Assembly: GCF_039511225.1 (NCBI RefSeq)
Contig: NZ_CP154261.1
Span: 5,208,001-5,272,000 of the forward strand
DNA from: Sphingobacterium multivorum
GTDB lineage: Bacteria; Bacteroidota; Bacteroidia; Sphingobacteriales; Sphingobacteriaceae
DNA: 64,000 nt
Direction: 5' to 3'
This document shows, piece by piece, positions 34,368 through 43,899 of the stretch. The position numbers and the translations under genes were made by a program. The notes under the pieces are model-generated. The model was not told the DNA's origin and did not search any database. It saw only the letters and a list, made by a program, of their open reading frames with translations. Every line of letters begins with the position of its first letter. Position 1 is the first letter of the stretch.

Positions 34368-34931
34368 ATGATATTTAAAACAGCTTCGCATGCATTTCGT
34401 ACGGCAATCAAGGGTTTATCTTTGACTGTTAAGCACTTGTTTGGTGCCCGACGTTCGCGAACAGAATTGAATATCAAGAAAGACAATTACTTTGATCAAC
34501 AAGAAGGTATTGTCACCGTACAATACCCGCGTGAAAAAATGCCAATCCCCGAAGTTGCCCGCTATCAATTGCAAGTCGATATCGAGGACTGTATTGTATG
34601 TGATCTATGCGCAAAGGCTTGTCCTGTCGACTGCATCGAAATCGAAGCCATCAAATCACCGGAAGCGATTGGAAAAACTTCCGATGGAAGTGTAAAAAGA
34701 CTATATCCGGCCAAATTCAATATTGATATGGCCAAATGTATGTACTGTGGACTTTGTACTGTGGTATGTCCGACGGAATGTATTACCATGACCAATGAAT
34801 ATGACCGCAGTTCTCAAAAACTGACCGATCTTATCTATGGTTTTTCAGATATGACCGATAGTGAGGTCGCACAGCGCAAAGCAGAGTGGACCAAGTTTCA
34901 AGCTGAAAAGGAGGCAGCAAAGCAAAAATAA
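34368..34931 (+). CDS. nuoI: NADH-quinone oxidoreductase subunit I (2x[4Fe-4S])
   Basis: The 187-residue peripheral subunit carries clusters N6a and N6b. Ferredoxin motifs are at Cys75/78/81/85 (CIVCDLCAKACP) and Cys124/127/130/134 (CMYCGLCTVVCP). It passes electrons toward quinone. It starts 3 bases after nuoH. The C-terminus is a charged Lys/Glu tail longer than in many homologues. Confidence 0.96.
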   Translation: MIFKTASHAFRTAIKGLSLTVKHLFGARRSRTELNIKKDNYFDQQEGIVTVQYPREKMPIPEVARYQLQVDIEDCIVCDLCAKACPVDCIEIEAIKSPEAIGKTSDGSVKRLYPAKFNIDMAKCMYCGLCTVVCPTECITMTNEYDRSSQKLTDLIYGFSDMTDSEVAQRKAEWTKFQAEKEAAKQK

Positions 34932-34934
34932 AAG

Positions 34935-35480
34935 ATGGAAACTATTTTATTCTACGCCTTTGCTACCCTAGCAATCGGTTCAGCACTTTTACTGGTCAAT
35001 CTTAAAAATATTGCGCGTGCATTGTTCCTGTTTTTTATTGTGTTATTTGCTATGGCAGGACTCTACTTATTTGCTTTAGCCGATTTTGTAGCTATCACAC
35101 AAATTATGGTGTATGTTGGAGGCGTGCTCATATTGATGTTATTTGCCTTTATGCTCTCCAACAAAGAACTCCTGAAAGACCTTCAGGATAGCAGCGGTAC
35201 ATTCTTAACCATGCCTAAGTGGCAGACGATTCCCATCGTGCTTGGCTTCCTATTGCTTATGCTATACGGCATTGTTGAATGGCAACAGGCTCCTCCAACA
35301 TGGTGGATCTTAAAAGCCCAGGAAAATAGGACCATGATTATCGCATCAGATAATAACATTCATCAGATTGGGTTACGTTTTATGACCTTTTACGTTTTAC
35401 CATTTGAAATTATATCCGTGTTTTTGATGATGGCCTTAATCGGAGCCTCACATCTATCGAGAAAGGAGCGTACAATATGA
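34935..35480 (+). CDS. nuoJ: NADH-quinone oxidoreductase subunit J
   Basis: The 181-residue membrane protein has five hydrophobic segments, including the third-helix signature VAITQIMVYVGGVLILMLFA. NuoJ supports the proton path next to NuoK. It starts 3 bases after nuoI and overlaps nuoK by 4 bases (ATGA). Confidence 0.95.
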   Translation: METILFYAFATLAIGSALLLVNLKNIARALFLFFIVLFAMAGLYLFALADFVAITQIMVYVGGVLILMLFAFMLSNKELLKDLQDSSGTFLTMPKWQTIPIVLGFLLLMLYGIVEWQQAPPTWWILKAQENRTMIIASDNNIHQIGLRFMTFYVLPFEIISVFLMMALIGASHLSRKERTI

Positions 35481-35785
35481 TTACGCTGACGCATTTTTTA
35501 GTTGTCAGTGCCTGCATCTTTTGCATTGGCCTCTATACCGTTCTTTCCAAGAAAAATGCAATTATGATTTTGGTCGGTATTGAGTTGATGATCAACGCCG
35601 CCATTCTGAACTTTGTTGCTTTTGGAAAATACGACAAGGTCAGTTATGGTGGGCAAATTTTTGCCCTGTTTGCCATCGTTCTCGCAGCGGCTGCAGTTGC
35701 CGTTGGATTGGCTATTGTATTAAATGGCTACAGACATTACAAAACCATTAATCCGGATGAGATCAACCAATTAAAAGACAAGTAA
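35477..35785 (+). CDS. nuoK: NADH-quinone oxidoreductase subunit K
   Basis: The 102-residue MrpC-like subunit has three helices and the conserved VGIELMINAAILNFVAF segment with its membrane glutamate. A second acidic site is less obvious because the later helix reads GQIFALFAIVLAAAAVAVGL. It overlaps nuoJ by 4 bases, implying coupled translation. Confidence 0.95.
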   Translation: MITLTHFLVVSACIFCIGLYTVLSKKNAIMILVGIELMINAAILNFVAFGKYDKVSYGGQIFALFAIVLAAAAVAVGLAIVLNGYRHYKTINPDEINQLKDK

Positions 35786-35788
35786 GCA

Positions 35789-37843
35789 TTGGATCAATTT
35801 GTTCACATATCGCCCCTTCTGACCGCACTGCTTACCTTGGCAGCGCCATTTGTGGCATTCCTATATCAAGCAATAGCAGGTAAACGCGACCAGTCGGGTC
35901 TAGTTTCCCTCGCAGCTATCATCCTCAGCTTTATCGCTGGTGGATTGACCTGGTTCTCTATATGGAATAATCCGGCAGTATCAATTCAAGTAAGCTGGTT
36001 CACCGTTGGTGAAACAGCATTTAAAGTTGGTATCCTGCTGAACAATTTGAGCACGTTGATGCTTTTTTTGGTACCGACCATTGCCCTACCCGTACATATA
36101 TACTCCAGAGCCTATATGCATGGCGATTCAGGTATTCACCGTTATTGGATGTATCTCAGCTTATTCTGTTTTGCGATGTTGGGATTGGTTATTATGGATA
36201 GCCTCTTATTGATGTATGTTTTTTGGGAATTGGTCGGTTTCGCATCGTATCTCCTCATCGGTTTCTGGTTCACACGTGAAACAGCTGTACAAGCCAATAA
36301 AAAAGCATTTTTGGTCAATCGTATCGGCGACCTCGGGTTTTTAATTGGGCTTGCGATCCTATTTACACAGTTCAAAACCCTCAATTTAATCGATCTCTTT
36401 GGGGACAATGGCTTAATTTATCAATCCACAATCGCCCAAGGATTATGGATATCTCCAGTCAATAGCTTACCTCAGATTTGGCTTACGATTGCAGGCTTAG
36501 CCTTCTTCTTGGCAGCTATGGCTAAATCTGCACAATTTCCATTACATGTATGGCTTCCTGACGCCATGGAAGGTCCTACATCGGTATCCTCGTTGATTCA
36601 CGCTGCGACCATGGTTGCTGCCGGTGTATTCCTGCTGGCAACTGTATTTCCATTATTTAATGAATCTGCCTTATTATTTATTGCCATCATTGGTACAATA
36701 ACCGCTGCTTCGGCCGCATACTTCGCGCTTGGCCAATACGACATCAAACGTATTCTTGCTTTTTCGACCATATCGCAGCTTGGTTTTATGATGGTTGGCA
36801 TTGGCATTGGAACATGGGATGCTGCTTTATTTCATCTGACTACGCATGCCTTCTTTAAGTGTCTATTATTTCTTTCGGCAGGAGCTGTCATTCATGAAAT
36901 GGCCCATCTCAAAGCACATAGCCAATTGGACTTTGATCCGCAGGATTTACGGAATATGGGAGGACTACGTCACTATATGCCAAAAACCTTCGTGCTGATG
37001 TGTATAGCTTCGCTAGCACTTGCAGGCTTCCCATTGACTTCAGGTTATTTATCCAAAGATAGTATTGTTATCTCTTCGTTTGAATGGGCTCTTTCAAAAG
37101 GTAACTTATACCTTATCATTCCTGCGATTTTAATTCTAGTAAGTATTTTAACGGCTTTCTACATCGGTCGTTTGCTCTTTAAAGCCTTTTTTGGAGAGTT
37201 CAGACTGTTGAAACAGCTTCAGGGCAAACTACTGGATCATCCACTACATGAAGCCCCAAAGACCATGTTGATCCCCATGTTTGTTTTGGGACTATTCTGT
37301 CTATTCCCGGTATTCTCATTCAATCCGTTTTCTTATCATGATTCCTGGTTGATGGACGGCCTTTTATTGGATGAATATGCTTTTGCACCAAGCCATAGTG
37401 CACACCTTATTATCCCGGCAATACTGCTCCTTGGTTCGGTTATTGGCTGGATCATCGGCTGGAAATGGTATGTACAAAATAAATACCCGTTAAACCCCGC
37501 TAGCCAGGCATTAAAAGCCGCTTTCAACCAGGGTTATATCAATGAATTTTACCAAGCAGTCTTTGTAAATGGCACATTAAAATTAGCGCAGTTCTGTTAT
37601 TGGTTTGACCGTCATATCGTTGACGCTTTCGTTTCTTTCATTCAGTTTATCGTCTTATCCCTCTCTCAGCTAAGTGTGTGGATAGACAAATATATTGTAG
37701 ATGGTTTTGTTAATACGGTTGCTACTGTAGCCTATTGGACAGGCAATCAAGTTCGCCTGGTCCAAAACGGAAAGATACAGACAGCATTGTATTCCGTCTT
37801 TTTATTAGTTTTACTTGGTTTAATTTATCTTATATTCTTTTAG
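35789..37843 (+). CDS. nuoL: NADH-quinone oxidoreductase subunit L
   Basis: The 684-residue antiporter-like subunit has the core MFVFWELVGFASYLLIGFWF-like region (here YVFWELVGFASYLLIGFW) and the lysine-bearing helices MAKSAQFPLHVWLPDAMEGP and HAFFKCLLFLSAGAVIHEM. A long C-terminal helical extension, the lateral arm of complex I, follows. The start is TTG, four bases after the nuoK stop, since no ATG fits the N-terminus DQFVHISPLL. It is the most distal pump of the enzyme. Confidence 0.95.
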   Translation: MDQFVHISPLLTALLTLAAPFVAFLYQAIAGKRDQSGLVSLAAIILSFIAGGLTWFSIWNNPAVSIQVSWFTVGETAFKVGILLNNLSTLMLFLVPTIALPVHIYSRAYMHGDSGIHRYWMYLSLFCFAMLGLVIMDSLLLMYVFWELVGFASYLLIGFWFTRETAVQANKKAFLVNRIGDLGFLIGLAILFTQFKTLNLIDLFGDNGLIYQSTIAQGLWISPVNSLPQIWLTIAGLAFFLAAMAKSAQFPLHVWLPDAMEGPTSVSSLIHAATMVAAGVFLLATVFPLFNESALLFIAIIGTITAASAAYFALGQYDIKRILAFSTISQLGFMMVGIGIGTWDAALFHLTTHAFFKCLLFLSAGAVIHEMAHLKAHSQLDFDPQDLRNMGGLRHYMPKTFVLMCIASLALAGFPLTSGYLSKDSIVISSFEWALSKGNLYLIIPAILILVSILTAFYIGRLLFKAFFGEFRLLKQLQGKLLDHPLHEAPKTMLIPMFVLGLFCLFPVFSFNPFSYHDSWLMDGLLLDEYAFAPSHSAHLIIPAILLLGSVIGWIIGWKWYVQNKYPLNPASQALKAAFNQGYINEFYQAVFVNGTLKLAQFCYWFDRHIVDAFVSFIQFIVLSLSQLSVWIDKYIVDGFVNTVATVAYWTGNQVRLVQNGKIQTALYSVFLLVLLGLIYLIFF

Positions 37844-37846
37844 GAA

Positions 37847-39448
37847 ATGCCTATTCTATCCTTATTGATATTTTTACCGCTATTGGCTACGGCGCTCATT
37901 CTCGCCTTACCAACACGCTATAAATCGAGTTACAAATATATTGCTTTAGCATTCACAGCAATACAGTTTGTACTGGCCGGAATATGTTATGTACAATTTG
38001 ATGCAAGCAAAACAGGAGTCCAAGATCTGGCGGGCTATCAATTTGTTGAACAGCTTTCCTGGATCCGGTTAGATTTAGGATCTATAGGAAAATTAGAGAT
38101 TGATTATCTTATTGGTATTGATGGTATCTCCATGCCCTTGTTATTGCTGAGTGCCTTCGTTATGCTGATGGCTATAGGTGCCTCCTGGAATATTCAGAAA
38201 AGTCCAAAGGGATACTTTGCCTTGCTCATGGTACTTAATATGGCTGTTATGGGGATTTTCTGCGCATTGGATTTCTTCCTATTCTATTTGTTTTATGAAG
38301 TCATGTTACTGCCACTCTACTTCTTGATCGGTATCTGGGGTGGCGCAAGACGCGAATATGCAGCTATAAAATTCTTTTTATATACCCTATTCGGGTCTGT
38401 ATTTATGTTGTTGATTATCGTCGGATTGTATTTTTCAGTAATCAACCCCTTGACTGGAGCACATACCTTCAACATGATCTATATGATGAATCCACAGAAT
38501 TATCTTGAGGGTTCTATTTTCGGCTGGGAAGGTTATCAGGAGATTTTGGGCATTTCCGCTCGTCTGGTCGGTTTCATTGTGCTCTTTTTTGCCTTTGCTA
38601 TTAAAGTACCCATTGTTCCGCTACATACTTGGCTACCGGATGCGCACGTTGAAGCGCCGACACCAGTATCTATTATTCTTGCCGGTATCCTTTTGAAAAT
38701 AGGTGGTTACGGTATCATCCGTATCTGTTACAGCATCTTTCCCGATATGGCTGCCTTATCCAATTGGTGGCTGGGGTTAATTGGTGTTGTTTCCATTATT
38801 TATGGTGCTTTGAATGCCTTATCCCAAAAAGACCTGAAACGAATGATTGCTTATTCATCGGTTTCACATATGGGTTTTGTGCTGCTTGGAATTGCATCGC
38901 TGACTGCAGAAGGTATTTCTGGCGCCATGTTTCAGATGATTTCGCATGGATTTTTATCCGCGGCACTCTTTTTCCTTGTTGGTGTGGTTTATGACCGTGT
39001 ACACGACAGAAATATCTATAGTTTCCGTGGCCTAGCTCAAATTATGCCCAAATACACAGGTTATGTCGCTGTCGCATTTTTTGCGTCCCTAGGCCTGCCC
39101 GGCTTTTCAGCCTTTATTGGCGAAGCCTTTGTCATTATCGGCTCCTTCAATTCGGCGAGTATAGGAACTGGATTACCGCGTTGGATGGCACTAGCGGGCT
39201 CCATAGGTATCTTATTAAGTGCGGCCTATCTACTTTGGACACTGCAACGCATGTTCTTTGGGCAAATTCGCTTAAAAGGTGGGGACTCCTGGAGTAATGC
39301 ACTGACAGACGTCAATTTACGCGAACAAGTGATCTTATTTCCTACCCTAGCGCTCGCCCTATTACTTGGAATTATGCCGGCATTAGTGTTTAACAACCTA
39401 AACGCCAGTGTTCTGAATCTCGTGAGTTTTATCCAACAATTTATCTAA
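37847..39448 (+). CDS. nuoM: NADH-quinone oxidoreductase subunit M
   Basis: The 533-residue antiporter-like subunit has the conserved FYEVMLLPLYFLIGIWGG, FAIKVPIVPLHTWLPDAHVE and MIAYSSVSHMGFVLLG segments, which carry the key glutamate and lysines of proton pumping. It starts 3 bases after nuoL and ends 6 bases before nuoN. Length is slightly above E. coli NuoM. Confidence 0.96.
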   Translation: MPILSLLIFLPLLATALILALPTRYKSSYKYIALAFTAIQFVLAGICYVQFDASKTGVQDLAGYQFVEQLSWIRLDLGSIGKLEIDYLIGIDGISMPLLLLSAFVMLMAIGASWNIQKSPKGYFALLMVLNMAVMGIFCALDFFLFYLFYEVMLLPLYFLIGIWGGARREYAAIKFFLYTLFGSVFMLLIIVGLYFSVINPLTGAHTFNMIYMMNPQNYLEGSIFGWEGYQEILGISARLVGFIVLFFAFAIKVPIVPLHTWLPDAHVEAPTPVSIILAGILLKIGGYGIIRICYSIFPDMAALSNWWLGLIGVVSIIYGALNALSQKDLKRMIAYSSVSHMGFVLLGIASLTAEGISGAMFQMISHGFLSAALFFLVGVVYDRVHDRNIYSFRGLAQIMPKYTGYVAVAFFASLGLPGFSAFIGEAFVIIGSFNSASIGTGLPRWMALAGSIGILLSAAYLLWTLQRMFFGQIRLKGGDSWSNALTDVNLREQVILFPTLALALLLGIMPALVFNNLNASVLNLVSFIQQFI

Positions 39449-39454
39449 TTCAGC

Positions 39455-40933
39455 ATGCCCGCATTCAGTCCATATATCAGTTCTTTCATCGATCAGATTA
39501 TCGTAAGCGTTCCTTATTTTAAGCCCGAACTGACATTGATCGTCACTTTTATTGGTACTATCCTCGCTAGCCTGTTTATTGACAGACACTGGAAGAATAC
39601 CTCTTTTGCCATTACCCTCATTGGGTTATTGCTCAGTGGTTGTTACCTTGTGGGACAGGGACTCAGTAAGATCGAGGTAACAGGCTTCTTTGATATGATC
39701 CATATTGATGCATTTGCTGTAGCTGCACGTTTGATTATGCTGTTGTCGACAATCCTCATCTGTATCTTTATCCAACAACGCCAGCAAGACCGTCCCTTAG
39801 GCGACCTATACGCTGTGCTACTGACCGCAACCCTTGGCCTGAACCTGCTGACGATGACGAGTAACTGGCTGATGATCTTTATCGCTGTGGAGACTGTTTC
39901 GATCAGCTCCTATATTATGGTTGGCTATTTTTCTTCCACAAAGGTTCAATCGGAAGCTGCTTTAAAATATGTCCTGTTCGGATCCATCTGTGCCGCCGTT
40001 ATGCTCTATGGCTTGTCTTTACTATACGGTTTCACGGGAAACCTGAATTTTGACGCTCCAAGCCACATTGCCGGCTTGATGGAAGCACCCCAGATCATGA
40101 TCAGCATTGCTTTATTATTTTTGCTGACAGGTATTGGTTTCAAACTGAGTTTTTTTCCCTTTCATGTTTGGAGCCCGGATGTTTATCAAGGTGCCCCAAC
40201 AGTGATTACCACCTATCTTGCTACAGTACCCAAAATTGCGGTCGTTGTTCTTTTGTCCAAGATATTCTCCGCATGGCTCAATGTTTCTTTTTATTTCAGT
40301 GATTTTCTGACTTATGTGATTATTGCGATCGCCATTGCAACTATGCTGATTGGTAATTTAGCCGCTTTGCGTCAACAGGATGCCAAAAGGATGATGGCCT
40401 ACTCTTCCATCGGGCATACGGGTATACTCCTTATGGCTGTATTGGTTTATCAAAATAAGGAGTCAAATGTGCTCTTATTTTACCTTTCCATATACGCCCT
40501 GATGAACATTGCGGTCTTTATCTTTATTGATGCCTTGGAAGCTAGTTTAGGAAATACCACAATTGAATCTTATCGTGGCTTAGGAAAGCAATTCCCCCTG
40601 TTGTTCACCTCCTTTTCGATTGTTTTAATCGCTTTGGTCGGCCTACCTCCTACTGCAGGTTTTGTTGGAAAACTTTTGGTCTTTTCCAAAGTGTTCGAAC
40701 AATACCAAAACTTCCAATCCTTCAGTTTGTTGGCATTACTCCTAGTTGGCGCATTGACATCTGTCATCTCCCTATTTTATTATTTTAAGATACCGCTGAA
40801 TGCGTTTTTAAGAGAAAATACAGGATCTCCAGCTGTTAAATTCAATGTGCTACTCTTGTGTATTGGAATCTTATGTACCGTCGCGGTGTTGATCTTAGGT
40901 ATCTTTCCCGATTTATTACTTTCGGCATTCTAG
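39455..40933 (+). CDS. nuoN: NADH-quinone oxidoreductase subunit N
   Basis: The 492-residue antiporter-like subunit shows the pump signatures FIAVETVSISSYIMVGYF, GFKLSFFPFHVWSPDVYQG and MAYSSIGHTGILLMAV. It is the last gene of the nuo run. No strong terminator follows, and the DUF4254 gene starts 108 bases later on the same strand from its own promoter box. Confidence 0.95.
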   Translation: MPAFSPYISSFIDQIIVSVPYFKPELTLIVTFIGTILASLFIDRHWKNTSFAITLIGLLLSGCYLVGQGLSKIEVTGFFDMIHIDAFAVAARLIMLLSTILICIFIQQRQQDRPLGDLYAVLLTATLGLNLLTMTSNWLMIFIAVETVSISSYIMVGYFSSTKVQSEAALKYVLFGSICAAVMLYGLSLLYGFTGNLNFDAPSHIAGLMEAPQIMISIALLFLLTGIGFKLSFFPFHVWSPDVYQGAPTVITTYLATVPKIAVVVLLSKIFSAWLNVSFYFSDFLTYVIIAIAIATMLIGNLAALRQQDAKRMMAYSSIGHTGILLMAVLVYQNKESNVLLFYLSIYALMNIAVFIFIDALEASLGNTTIESYRGLGKQFPLLFTSFSIVLIALVGLPPTAGFVGKLLVFSKVFEQYQNFQSFSLLALLLVGALTSVISLFYYFKIPLNAFLRENTGSPAVKFNVLLLCIGILCTVAVLILGIFPDLLLSAF

Positions 40934-41029
40934 AAAACAGGAAACTCCTTTCATTTTAAATAAGTCTATCGTCCAATTCATTCGCTTAATGTCTGAAGTG
41001 AATAGTAAGAATAACTCCATAATATATTT

Positions 41030-41037
41030 TATATTTG
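41030..41037 (+). promoter_or_regulatory. candidate -7 box of the DUF4254 gene, implying a leaderless mRNA
   Basis: TATATTTG ends four bases before the ATG at 41042, the same spacing as at pth. No clear -33 TTTG was found. Confidence 0.4.
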
Positions 41038-41041
41038 TAAC

Positions 41042-41647
41042 ATGATTAGTGCAATAGCAAATCCAATTTTTCAGCGTGCTATCCAGGATTACCACGTATA
41101 CGATCAGATTGATCATCCAATCCAAAACCCGTATGACAAACAATCCCTGGAACATCTCCTCTATTTAAAATGCTGGATTGACACTGTACAATGGCATATG
41201 GAAGATGTTGTGCGTAATCCCGCTATTGAACCTCAAGAAGGCTTATACTGGAAAAGACGTATTGATGAATCCAATCAGTATCGCACAGATACAGTAGAGT
41301 ACATTGATAGTTATTTTCTGCAAAAATTTCAAGATATACAGGCGAGTTCTACAGCGACAATCAATACTGAAAGTCCGGCATGGGCTATTGATAGACTTTC
41401 CATTCTGGCTCTAAAAATCTACCACATGGAACAGGAAACATTGCGCACAGATGCTTCCGAGACACATATCATTTCCTGCCAGGAAAAACTAAACGTTTTA
41501 TTGGAACAAAGGAAAGATTTATCCCAAAGTATTGATGAATTGATGACCGCCATCGCATCTGGCGATAAATACATGAAAGTCTATAAACAGATGAAAATGT
41601 ATAACGATCCGGCATTGAACCCTGTCCTATATTCATCAGGAAAATAA
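41042..41647 (+). CDS. DUF4254 protein of the glycan cluster
   Basis: The 201-residue soluble helical protein (LYLKCWIDTVQWHMEDVVRN, YWKRRIDESNQYRTDTVEYI) matches the Bacteroidota DUF4254 family as I recall it. This family is typically encoded next to lipopolysaccharide heptosyltransferase-like genes. No catalytic motif was recognised. It lies 3 bases before the GT9 gene, so the two are translated from one mRNA. A role in LPS core assembly is inferred from context. Confidence 0.75.
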   Translation: MISAIANPIFQRAIQDYHVYDQIDHPIQNPYDKQSLEHLLYLKCWIDTVQWHMEDVVRNPAIEPQEGLYWKRRIDESNQYRTDTVEYIDSYFLQKFQDIQASSTATINTESPAWAIDRLSILALKIYHMEQETLRTDASETHIISCQEKLNVLLEQRKDLSQSIDELMTAIASGDKYMKVYKQMKMYNDPALNPVLYSSGK

Positions 41648-41650
41648 AAC

Positions 41651-42676
41651 ATGTCCTTACCGCAGCGGATCATAGTAACCCGATTTTCAGCTATGGGCGA
41701 TGTTGCCATGGTCGCCTCAGTATTGAAAGAATTCTGTATTCAATACCCTGATGTAGAAATCATAATGGTCAGCCGGAAATTCTTTGCTCCATTTTTTGAT
41801 GGAATAAAAGGTGTACGGTTTCACGCGATTGAACCCAAAACAATTCATAAAGGTTTTTTTGGCTTAGTCAGGCTAAAAAAAGAACTGGCTCAATACGGCG
41901 CAGATGCTGTAGCTGACTTACATTTCAATTTACGCTCCCGCGTAGTCGATCTTTTATTTTCCTTATCGGGTGTAAAAGTAAAACAACTTGACAAAGGCAG
42001 GGCGGAAAAAAAAGCTTTAACCCGCGAAAACAACAAAATTAAGGTTCCTTTAAAGCTAACGGTCGAGCGTTATGCAGATGTATTTCGCGCATTAGGTTTC
42101 AAATTTGAACTCAGCAATAAATTGGTTCTTAATTTGCAGGATGTGCCCAAAGCGGCATTTAGTATGTTCGCGAATTTCGATCGAAAGAAAATTGGCATTG
42201 CCCCATTTGCACAACATCGTTATAAGATTTTTCCGCAAACCAAGATGGAACATGTAATAGACGAACTTACGCACAATGGCTATGATGTTTTGTTGTTTGG
42301 TGGTGGTGAACAGGAATTCCAGATTGCGCAAAACTGGACGGAGCGATTTCCCAATACCTATAATACCATAGGCAAGCTTTCGCTACGAGAAGAACTGGAT
42401 TTGATTTCAAATTTAGATTTCATGATCAGTATGGACTCTTCGGGACTGCATATGGCATCGTTGATGGGCGTAAGGTGTCTTTCTTTGTGGGGAGCCACGC
42501 ATCCTTACGCTGGATTCATCGGTTATGGGCAGCAGCTAACAGACTGCATCCATGTTGAACACCCCAACAGACCGAGTTCAGTGTACGGCAACAAGCCCTG
42601 TGATTGTGATGGGATAGAAGCAATCGATTTAATTACACCGGAAATGGTGATTGAAAAAATAAAAGCAATAGGATGA
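41651..42676 (+). CDS. GT9-family (heptosyltransferase-like) glycosyltransferase
   Basis: The 341-residue GT-B enzyme begins RIIVTRFSAMGDVAMVASVL, the usual GT9 N-terminal strand and helix. It contains KKIGIAPFAQHRYKIFP and the C-terminal nucleotide-sugar region MISMDSSGLHMASLMGVRCL followed by SLWGATHPYAGF. GT9 enzymes add heptose or related sugars to lipid A-Kdo. It lies between DUF4254 and two GT4 genes, overlapping the next gene by 4 bases. The sugar added is not determined. Confidence 0.92.
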   Translation: MSLPQRIIVTRFSAMGDVAMVASVLKEFCIQYPDVEIIMVSRKFFAPFFDGIKGVRFHAIEPKTIHKGFFGLVRLKKELAQYGADAVADLHFNLRSRVVDLLFSLSGVKVKQLDKGRAEKKALTRENNKIKVPLKLTVERYADVFRALGFKFELSNKLVLNLQDVPKAAFSMFANFDRKKIGIAPFAQHRYKIFPQTKMEHVIDELTHNGYDVLLFGGGEQEFQIAQNWTERFPNTYNTIGKLSLREELDLISNLDFMISMDSSGLHMASLMGVRCLSLWGATHPYAGFIGYGQQLTDCIHVEHPNRPSSVYGNKPCDCDGIEAIDLITPEMVIEKIKAIG

Positions 42677-43887
42677 AGATAGGGTTAATAACCATTCGAT
42701 ACGGATTGGATATCACCGGTGGAGCCGAATTCCATTGTAGAATGCTAGCTGAACGATTATCAGCAAAGCATGACGTGACTGTATTAACCACCAATATCAA
42801 GTTTTTAAATAAACCATCGGAAGATTTCACTCCGGGCCTAGAAATTATACAGGGAATACCTGTGATGAGGTTCGTGACCGATAAAAATTCGCGTTCCGAA
42901 AAGAAAAGTAAAATCGCCCGGAAGATACGCCGATTGATCTATCGCTGGGGGTTAGCAAAGCCTATTTTCTCCTTATTTCCCATTTGGAAATTCAAAGTTG
43001 ATGATGAATCAACCTATTTGGAAGGACATCCATTTTATTCGTCTTCATTACTTAACTATATTAGGGAATTCCAACACGATTTCGACAAATTCATTTTTTT
43101 TACTTACGAAAACCCGCTAACCATATTGGGATCTCTCCTTGTACCACAGAAGTCTATTCTGATTCCCACTGCACATATGGAAAGTATGTTATTTAGAAGT
43201 ATCAACACACTTTTATTCTCAAAAGTCAATCATATTGCCTTTAATACAGAAAGTGAAAAAGAAATGTGTTTAGAAATTTTCAGAAATTCGCTGGCAAAAA
43301 ATACAATTGTTGGCATAGGCGTCAATCAAATAGATGATTTACCAGCTGCAGCAGCCATCAGTGCCAAATATCAGATCAAATCACCATACCTACTTTATTG
43401 TGGTCGCATAACGTCTGTAAAAATCAACAATTTTATGACCTATTTTCTGAAATTAAAATCAGAAAAACAGATCGACTTGCAACTTGTACTTACAGGAGAA
43501 AATACCATGAATGTTGAGCAAGATCCGGATATCATCTATACTGGTTTTGTAAGTGAGGAAGAAAAAAAAGCGCTAATGCAACAAAGCTTTGCCATTATTA
43601 ATCCTTCACTCGCCGAAAGTTTATCACTATTGACATTGGAAGCGCTCCACTTGGGGAAACCGGTCATTGGTAACAAAAAGTGTGATGTCATGGTCGAACA
43701 TGAACGCAAAAGTGGGGCTGTTTTCTGTTATGATTCCTTCCAGTCCCTAAGTTCAATTATCACATATTTGCAAGATCCAAATACCGATAAGAACATCATT
43801 GAGGCAAAAGCTAAAGAATATGTTTCTAAATATTATAATTGGGATTTGGTATTAAGTAAATTTGAACACATTTTTAAAGAAAGCTAA
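42673..43887 (+). CDS. GT4-family glycosyltransferase
   Basis: The 404-residue GT-B enzyme has an N-terminal IGLITIRYGLDITGGAEFHC (typical acceptor-side loop) and a C-terminal YCGRITSVKI segment. The EX7E motif is in AESLSLLTLEALHLGKPVI. It overlaps the GT9 gene by 4 bases. It probably adds a hexose to the LPS core or a surface glycan; donor and acceptor are unknown. Confidence 0.9.
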   Translation: MKIGLITIRYGLDITGGAEFHCRMLAERLSAKHDVTVLTTNIKFLNKPSEDFTPGLEIIQGIPVMRFVTDKNSRSEKKSKIARKIRRLIYRWGLAKPIFSLFPIWKFKVDDESTYLEGHPFYSSSLLNYIREFQHDFDKFIFFTYENPLTILGSLLVPQKSILIPTAHMESMLFRSINTLLFSKVNHIAFNTESEKEMCLEIFRNSLAKNTIVGIGVNQIDDLPAAAAISAKYQIKSPYLLYCGRITSVKINNFMTYFLKLKSEKQIDLQLVLTGENTMNVEQDPDIIYTGFVSEEEKKALMQQSFAIINPSLAESLSLLTLEALHLGKPVIGNKKCDVMVEHERKSGAVFCYDSFQSLSSIITYLQDPNTDKNIIEAKAKEYVSKYYNWDLVLSKFEHIFKES

Positions 43888-43899
43888 ACCGGGTCAAGC

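Noticed and set aside
33926..34486. 186-codon minus-strand frame across nuoH and nuoI
   Set aside because: Both genes on the plus strand have clear complex I motifs; the frame is an antisense artefact.
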